Both the position numbers and the translations under genes were made by a program. Below the pieces are notes generated by a model. It was not told where the DNA came from, ran no database searches, and saw only the letters and a list, made by a program, of their open reading frames with translations. Shown piece after piece: positions 63,157 through 64,000 of a stretch of 64,000 nucleotides of DNA (its first letter is position 1; each line of letters starts with the position of its first letter). The DNA is from an uncultured Deferribacteraceae bacterium. GTDB taxonomy: Bacteria; Chrysiogenota; Deferribacteres; Deferribacterales; Mucispirillaceae. The stretch spans positions 1 through 64,000 of the forward strand of contig CAMQYS010000005.1 in assembly GCA_947039395.1 (NCBI GenBank). The letters run 5' to 3'.

Positions 63157-63879
63157 TTATTCATCAACCTTACCGTATCTTCTAACACGTTGAGAGAACT
63201 CTATTATAGCTTCATTAAAATCAGTTTCATTAAAATCTGGCCATAATTTATCTACAAATAACATTTCAGAGTAAGCTAATTGCCATAACATAAAGTTGCT
63301 AATACGATTTTCTCCAGATGTTCTTATAAGTAGATCAATATCTGGTATCATCGGATTATATAGATAGTCATTAAATAAGCTTTGATTGATCTGATTAATT
63401 TTTATATCGCCATTTAATACAGATTGAGCAATAGTTTTAGTTGCATCAATAATTTCATCTTTTCCGCTATATGATATAGCTAAGTTTAAAACCATACCAG
63501 TATTTGAAGATGAGTCCTCTCTAAGTTTTTGAATGGTGTCTTGAGTTCTATCAGGTAATCTATCTAATTTTCCTGATGTGGTGAACGATATATTATTGTT
63601 TATAATAGTTTTACGTTCAGATTCAAGATACTCTTGAAGAAGTTTCATAAGGTACTGTACTTCTTTTGTTGGACGATCAAAATTTTCTGTAGAGAAGGTA
63701 AACATTGATAGATATTTAAGGTTTAAACTAGCAGCATGAGTTATTATTTTTCTCACTGCGTTAGCTCCCTCCCTATGTCCAGCTATTCTAGGAAGTAGAC
63801 GTTTTTTTGCCCATCTGCCGTTGCCGTCCATTATTATAGCTATATGTTTAGGTACAGGATTACCTTTATTTTGTTGCAA
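63157..63879 (-). CDS. uppS: Undecaprenyl diphosphate synthase
   Basis: A 240-aa cis-prenyltransferase. It shows HIAIIMDGNGRWAKKR (catalytic aspartate at about residue 18), GHREGANAVRKI, FSTENFDRP and RTSGENRISNFMLWQLAYSE. The start is a TTG at 63879: GGAG lies 8 bases upstream inside the end of frr, the gene begins two bases after the frr stop, and no ATG lies before MDGNGRW. Makes the lipid carrier for peptidoglycan and O-antigen. Confidence 0.95.
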   Translation of the reverse strand: MQQNKGNPVPKHIAIIMDGNGRWAKKRLLPRIAGHREGANAVRKIITHAASLNLKYLSMFTFSTENFDRPTKEVQYLMKLLQEYLESERKTIINNNISFTTSGKLDRLPDRTQDTIQKLREDSSSNTGMVLNLAISYSGKDEIIDATKTIAQSVLNGDIKINQINQSLFNDYLYNPMIPDIDLLIRTSGENRISNFMLWQLAYSEMLFVDKLWPDFNETDFNEAIIEFSQRVRRYGKVDE

Positions 63880-63881
63880 CG

Positions 63882-64000
63882 TTAAATCTCCATTACTTCT
63901 TTTTCTTTAGCTACAGTTATTTCATCTACGTTTTTAATAGAGTTATCGGTGATCTTTTGAATATCTTCTAGCATTTTTTTAGATTCATCTTCACCTATAG
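63882..64000 (-). CDS. frr: Ribosome recycling factor (C-terminal part, cut by window edge)
   Basis: The last 38 codons are visible (including ESKKMLEDIQKITDNSIKNV and DEITVAKEKEVMEI, then TAA at 63882), matching the C-terminal helix of RRF. It recycles ribosomes after termination. The rest lies to the right of the window. Confidence 0.9.
   Translation of the reverse strand, partial: IGEDESKKMLEDIQKITDNSIKNVDEITVAKEKEVMEI

Overview
This is one AT-rich (roughly 30% GC by eye), gene-dense chromosomal window from a flagellated, diderm bacterium. The diderm inference rests on three signal-peptide proteins that look like small outer-membrane beta-barrels ending in phenylalanine. Motility is shown by a large flagellin gene behind a near-perfect sigma-28 promoter. 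The gene content and order (frr-uppS-cdsA-dxr-rseP, rpsF-ssb-rpsR-DUF2232, a MOSC-MoaB fusion, a CBS/DRTGG pyrophosphatase, a HrcA/CIRCE-controlled groESL) would fit a low-GC member of the Deferribacterota such as a Mucispirillum relative. That assignment is a guess from gene content and composition, not a demonstrated one.

Layout. Positions 1-7422 (minus): an operon running RlmD-like methyltransferase, RdgB, a class A PBP with an eroded transglycosylase half, AroK and AroB, followed after a gap by a TPR protein that runs off the left edge in a 9-bp coding repeat. 7554-13738: murI (plus), then the minus-strand operon rpsF-ssb-rpsR-DUF2232-CDF transporter-ankyrin protein. 13860-19704: a class I aminotransferase, a pentapeptide-repeat membrane protein, leuCD and a radical SAM protein. 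19921-25425 (plus): HD phosphohydrolase, TlpA-like lipoprotein, CBS-pyrophosphatase, RCK-Usp protein and CPA2 antiporter. 25656-28874: an accessory island of small immunity-type genes and gene remnants with no toxin nearby. 29021-37900: an SPFH protein, then ftsY, an unknown gene, an SPL-family radical SAM protein, smc and rmuC. 37991-39906: three tandem small outer-membrane-type proteins (minus). 40128-42380: groESL with promoter, CIRCE operator and terminator. 42696-46884: sigma-28 promoter, structured leader, flagellin and a polytopic glycosyltransferase-like protein. 47065-49862: rpsB-tsf-metallophosphoesterase. 49943-50677 (minus): HMA metallochaperone and ArsR repressor with a palindromic operator. 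51153-57289 (plus): MOSC-MoaB, holB, PSP1, metG, tatD, a degenerate receiver and UspA. 57727-64000 (minus): two tandem paralogous methyltransferases with a third-copy remnant, then rseP-dxr-cdsA-uppS-frr (frr cut by the right edge).

Most of the window is housekeeping: translation (S2, EF-Ts, S6, S18, MetG, RRF), isoprenoid and phospholipid supply to the cell envelope (Dxr, UppS, CdsA, RseP, MurI, PBP), shikimate and leucine biosynthesis, replication and segregation (HolB, Ssb, SMC, RmuC) and protein targeting (FtsY). The more unusual parts are the immunity island, the flagellin leader, the eroded PBP, the short SMC hinge, repeat-bearing tails on two ribosomal proteins, and the recent methyltransferase duplication. 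I found no tRNA, rRNA, CRISPR array, insertion sequence or intact prophage.
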